A stretch of DNA of 64,000 nt from Alnus glutinosa (lineage: Eukaryota > Streptophyta > Magnoliopsida > Fagales > Betulaceae): contig NC_084896.1 in assembly GCF_958979055.1 (NCBI RefSeq), positions 3,596,001 through 3,660,000 of the forward strand. The letters run 5' to 3'. The translations under genes were made by a program, and so were the position numbers. Within the stretch, counting starts at the first letter, position 1. Each line of letters opens with the position of its first letter. Below, piece by piece: positions 59,582-64,000 of the stretch. The notes below the pieces were generated by a model. It saw only the letters and a program-made list of their open reading frames with translations. It ran no database searches and was not told the origin of the DNA.

Positions 59582-62500
59582 AGCTGTTTGTTATTTTAAA
59601 GATCTCGAAGAAGAAGGTGAATTACAAGGCGACAACAAATTATTAGGCGACACGGTGACAAATTATTAGGCGACACGTCACCATACCGAAAACTGTACTA
59701 ACACTGAAAAAGGAAATATCTCAACTACTCTCAAAATAGCAAAAACGAACGTGATGTTGGCAAGATCCTTAGTTAATTTGATCACGAGATTGCTTGAAAA
59801 GGATCTGTTCCACGGGTTCATACCTTGCTGTCCTTGAGCTTTAAGGGTTCACATGAACCTGAAAAACAAAGATAGATATAATATATAGGACAAAGTTTTC
59901 CTAGGAATTACTGTTAACCAATTACCCGTCAAGTCATTTCTAGCTGCTACATCATCCACCGCACATCATATATATTGAAGCTCCAGCTTGTACATAGTCT
60001 GACAAGAATGGAAAGTAACCCATGAAAGGCAAGACTAAATACCCAGCTTATACAAAATCTGATATGAATGGCAAGCAACTCATGGAAGGCAAGACACAAA
60101 TTTAGGTGGGTAAACTGCCTGTGTGCGGTTATGGGCGGATAATACTCTTATTCTACATCCACGATATGCGGAGTAGGGGGCACATTTAAGTAACCGCTAG
60201 CCCGTTCAAGCTAGACAGAATCCGCCCATAACCACACACGGGCTGGCCTTTTTTTTTGTACTAACCACTAGTGACATTTGCTTTGCGCATGCATTTTGGG
60301 TTTTTTTTGTTCTTATTCAAAGTGGGAGGGGGAAAAATATTACAAAATGAGGGTCTTTGCCACTCCTAATTCATAAAGAATAAAAGAAATGAGAGTTTTA
60401 GGGAATGCTTCAACACATCAAATGGGAAGCGATCCATTTAGCGACGGAGTTTGCACGAGAGTTAGCACATTTAGAGACCTTAGAACTTAGAAGTGGTTTT
60501 TTTTTTTTTTTTTTTTTTTAACTACGACCTTAATTTATATGGGCATAATGTTTTTTTTAAAGCTTCTTAGAGCTTTTTTAGATGGGATTAATCCGGTTTA
60601 TGCCAAATAGATACCATGTTTGCAAGGAAATAAAAAGGACCAAATAAGAAATAGCAAAAAACTGTTTTTATGTAAGGATTATGATGTCGGACATAATTAA
60701 GATTGTTCTGATAACAAATAGGGAATGAAAGAGAAATACCTTAATTGGTCTAAATAAGCAAACAAATAAATAACTTTGAAAGATTTAAATTTAATTGATA
60801 TTTCAAAATTTAATTCCAAAATAATAAATACATGCCCTTATATAGGCTAGGTTTGAGCAGTTTCCAAGTAAAATACTTTGGAGAAAAAGAAATAAATAAA
60901 AATGCAAAAATAACCCTAAATTAAAGTTACTCGTAGATAAAGTAAAATATATTATTATGAAAATAATACCCAAATATTATGCACCACTCTTTTCATTCTT
61001 GAGCAGATCTTTATTAAGATATTTTAATGTCATTAATTCAATATCAGACAACTTGCCTACTGATTCAGTATCTGCTCCTGCATCTGAATGTTTCATGATC
61101 AAATTCTTAGTTAATATTTTCATTTTGAGAAAGTAAAAGAAAATACAAAAAAACAAAAATTTTAACAAATCAGAAAGTTTTTATGCAATTATGTTCTCCA
61201 AAAAAACAAAGATTAAAAAAGAAAAAAAAAAAAAAAAGAAAAAAAAAGAAAAAAAAGAAGGCATGCGAGATTTGTAAATATATAACGTGATGTTCAAAGA
61301 TAGACATTTAAGCCCATATCTTCTATGTCTTATTTGACATGCTATGGTTGTCTTACAATATTTTGTAGCCATTGTCTTAACATGAGAGGATGTTAGTCTC
61401 TGTATAGCGTAAATTACCGTGCTTTAATTTCCTGAGTGAATATAAACCATATCATATCATTTGATATCCATCAATCTTGAAAAACTATGTGTCAATACAG
61501 TTGCTACACGCTCAGCTCACAATGCAAGAACCCTACAAGACAGATAAAAGAGGGTTAGGGTGGAGGGCCGTTGTGGAGTCGGCGATACCACTTCCAATAC
61601 TTAAGTTAGTGATTGAATAAGGGAAAAATGAACTTAAAAGAGTGAGAGAAAGAGATAAATTATATGACAGCATACCACCGGTTAATTAGTCTGGTGGCAC
61701 GTTTGAATGTTCAATTTTTTGAAATCTGAATTCAACTATAATTTAGTGCGTGAATTCCGAGACAAATAAAGTTGAAAAAGATGTTTAGATAGTTTAACTT
61801 TCTAAGATAAAATTAGAAAAAATGAGATAAAATCTGATTTGTTTTTGAAAAACCTAAACACTAAAGCAAATAGAATCAAGATTCTTTTTAGTTCCAAACA
61901 TACCTTTATTGACCTTTTATAGGCTAGCTAGGCCTATTTTTGGTCGTGTGTGTATGACTATATGAGCAAGGCATATCCGGCTAGTCAGCTGCGAATTTTG
62001 TCTTAACACGAAAATTCGTTGCTCTTTGGGGTTTTTTCTTTGAAGGCGTGCGCTTCACGAACAAGGATAATGGACAATTTTACCCCTTAAATCACACTAA
62101 CTAGATTCTCACTAGTTCATTTGAACCGAAGATGATTCAAATACATGCTTCACACCGGGCTTTACTAAAGGCAAGTTGACTTGGCGGGCCCGAGTACGAA
62201 GGGATTCTTTCACGGTGGCCGTGGAAGCTGTAGGCCACATAGGCCTTCCTAGAATTTGGCTTCCCATCTTTTTGGACTACATGTGTAGGCTAATGGCTAA
62301 TGGGAATCAAGTAGAAATGGGTCGCGAGGCTCCATTCCAACATGCATGAAATTGGGAAAATCGCCTCAAATGGACAACCAAGCAAAAATACACATTACCC
62401 ATTTTGATATTACATTTTTCAAAACACTATTATACTACTCAAAGCGAAATAAGTTTGTAATATAAATATTTAATTAGAAAAAAAAGTTTGTAACAAGGAA

Positions 62501-62700
62501 CTATCAAAAAAAAAATACTTATAACCTTTATATTATATCAAAACACTTTTTCAAAACTATTAATTACTCTAAAAATGCTATTAAAATCACTATTAAATTT
62601 CAGATGTAATACTATTATATTTTGATCCAATAGTAATTTTAAAAAGTTGTGACAGTAAAAGTGTGTATAGCATCTATCATTCTATCTAATTACTTTATTC
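59582..62700. other. Intergenic sequence, no gene seen
   Basis: AT-rich, with a direct repeat of ACAAATTATTAGGCGACACG near 59635-59690, a T-run at about 60497-60519 and an A/G-rich tract at 61200-61260. Only the small inverted-repeat element at 60117-60243 could be defined. Confidence 0.45.
60117..60243. mobile_element. Tiny MITE-like inverted repeat
   Basis: GCCTGTGTGCGGTTATGGGC then GGAT (60117-60140) is inverted at 60220-60243 with two mismatches. About 127 bases end to end; no coding capacity and no clear target duplication. Confidence 0.6.
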
Positions 62701-62717
62701 TTGTAAATGCTTTTCAT

Positions 62718-62838
62718 AATGAAAAATTCTACACACACTTCCATACTTCCAAATTCACATTATGTCATTATTTGATATGACACTAAAAATTCAGAGAGGG
62801 TAGGAGTGAAAGTATGTCTAACCATTCCCTTTCATGAT
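62718..62838. mobile_element. Probable short MITE
   Basis: Imperfect inverted ends (ATAATGAAAAATTCTACACA and AGTATGTCTAACCATTCCCT with TTTCAT) enclose about 120 bases. It lies directly beside the next element. Confidence 0.4.
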
Positions 62839-62846
62839 AAATTTTA

Positions 62847-63124
62847 GGGTCCGTTTGGATTTGTAGTTTAAAAAAGCGCAATTTGATAAAATAATTTTTA
62901 ATAGCGCATTTAAACGTTTCACAAAATTACAGTTTGACTTTTAAAATCGCAGGTTAGTCTTTAAATTTTAACGTTTTCAAAAAAAACCTCATTCCAGCGA
63001 TTTGAATAAGCAATTTTCTGTATTTTTAAATCACAAATTTTTAAAAACACAATTTCTAAACAATTCATTTTATACAATTTGGTTTACAATGTCACTTTTT
63101 ATTTACCAAATTCCAAACACACCC
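62847..63124. mobile_element. Tourist-like MITE (PIF/Harbinger type)
   Basis: Starts GGGTCCGTTTGG, ends CCAAACACACCC, and is flanked by TTA at 62844-62846 and 63125-63127. It belongs to the family seen at 21552. It lies about 200 bases upstream of the nucleoporin ATG, so it may be part of that promoter. Confidence 0.8.
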
Positions 63125-63334
63125 TTAGACCTCCGATCTAAACGGCAAAGCCCAGCCCAAAAGCAACAGACCACCCCCTCCACTTTACTCCCGCATTTTT
63201 ACTTACTCTTGAAGTTCTCTGTGCTAAACCCTCCAAGCACAAAAAGCGCGAAAATCAAACAAAGCCCTTCTTCTTCCTCTCCTGTCATTCTTCTCTGATA
63301 GGGTTTTGGCTCTCCAAGCTCTCGAGCGCTTCCA

Positions 63335-64000
63335 ATGGCGAGCGCTAGTTCCGTCGACGGCTCTCTCTGGTGGGACCCGTTCTCTCTCCTCCTCACCGAG
63401 CTCGAGCACGCCCCTTTCTCCTCCTCCCTCCCTCCAAATCTTGTAAACCCTAATCCCAACTCTATTCTTCACATATGATGTAAATGTATGTATATGTTGT
63501 ATGTGAATTCGATTTTGTTGGTGTTTGTTTAGGCGAAGAAGTTGAAAGACAACCACGCTTGGTTCGTGGACACAGTGTCGCGCTTCAAGCCACCGAATGA
63601 GAAGTCCAGGGAGGCTTTGAATTCACAGAAAGTGGAAATAGGGTCTCACCAATTGACTGTACAATCCGAATTAAAAGAAAAGGCTTTGCATATCAGCTCC
63701 TACTTGGTGCGTTCGTTGCACGCTTTTGCTAATTTGTAATTTGTTGAGCTGGTCTTAACGCTATAATCACTGTACTATTGTTCACTATGATTTCCGTTCA
63801 TACTGCCAAATGTTGATAATCATTTCTGTGAAAATTGTTGGTGTGCTTCAAATATTGTTTGGTCGTTGATTGCATGGTTCTTAATGATGTGTTTTGTCTA
63901 TAAAGTGAATTTTCTTATGAAGAATATGAGTTTCATAAAGTGTGTATCAGATGCTGCCATCGAGGTTAATATTGGTGTTACTCAACTCATTTTCTGTGAT
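63335..64000 (+). CDS. NUP188: Nucleoporin, probably NUP188, N-terminal part
   Basis: Large scaffold protein of the nuclear pore inner ring. Two exons are visible: 63335-63442 and 63533-63706, giving 94 residues. They read MASASSVDGSLWWDPFSLLL, then TELEHAPFSSSLPPNLAKKL and KDNHAWFVDTVSRFKPPNEK, ending KEKALHISSYL. This matches the start of plant NUP188 proteins as I remember them, in particular SLWWDPF and KDNHAWFVDTVS-FKPPNEKS. A GTGCG donor follows and the next intron runs to the window edge. NUP205 is the alternative, but its N-terminus is different. The full protein should be near 1900 residues, so almost all of it lies outside. Confidence 0.8.

Overview
The window is nuclear DNA of a flowering plant, most likely a woody eudicot. 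The genes have short exons, GT-AG introns and plant-specific families (plastid triosephosphate isomerase, bHLH121, PRP4, XCT), and the intergenic space is AT-rich and full of MITEs, hAT, CACTA and Mutator-like elements, LINE and SINE copies and LTR remnants. I cannot name the species.

Layout. 1-5400 is a graveyard of repeats: a LINE split by later insertions, an intact-ended hAT derivative and an LTR relic. 5506-15242 holds a cluster of small three-helix membrane protein genes of unknown function: one on the plus strand, three on the minus strand, a 3' gene fragment and an orphan promoter-like relic, all shaped by tandem duplication. 15971-20465 (minus) is a complete nine-exon plastid triosephosphate isomerase gene with one GC-AG intron. 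20466-27586 is intergenic with MITEs and LINE ends. 27587-30806 (minus) is a bHLH121-type iron-homeostasis regulator with a LINE in an intron. 32835-38278 (plus) is XAP5 CIRCADIAN TIMEKEEPER in 12 exons. 40104-44280 (plus) is the translocon-associated protein alpha subunit in 8 exons. 48935-51126 (plus) is a PRP4-type proline-rich cell-wall protein with a large minisatellite. 52656-59581 is an LTR interrupted by a 6.2-kb CACTA element that itself carries a Mutator-type MITE, a SINE and hAT elements. 63335-64000 (plus) is the start of a nucleoporin gene, probably NUP188, running off the window.

The conserved genes are unrelated housekeeping or regulatory loci (plastid carbon metabolism, iron signalling, clock and small-RNA-linked nuclear protein, ER translocon, cell wall, nuclear pore) and do not form a pathway cluster. 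The most unusual locus is the membrane-protein array. One copy has an in-frame duplication of its first membrane helix, another exists only as a promoter relic and another only as a 3' end. A Mutator-type MITE has an empty site in the paralogous spacer, which orders the events in time. All exon limits were read by eye from splice signals and protein continuity; no alignment or expression data were used.
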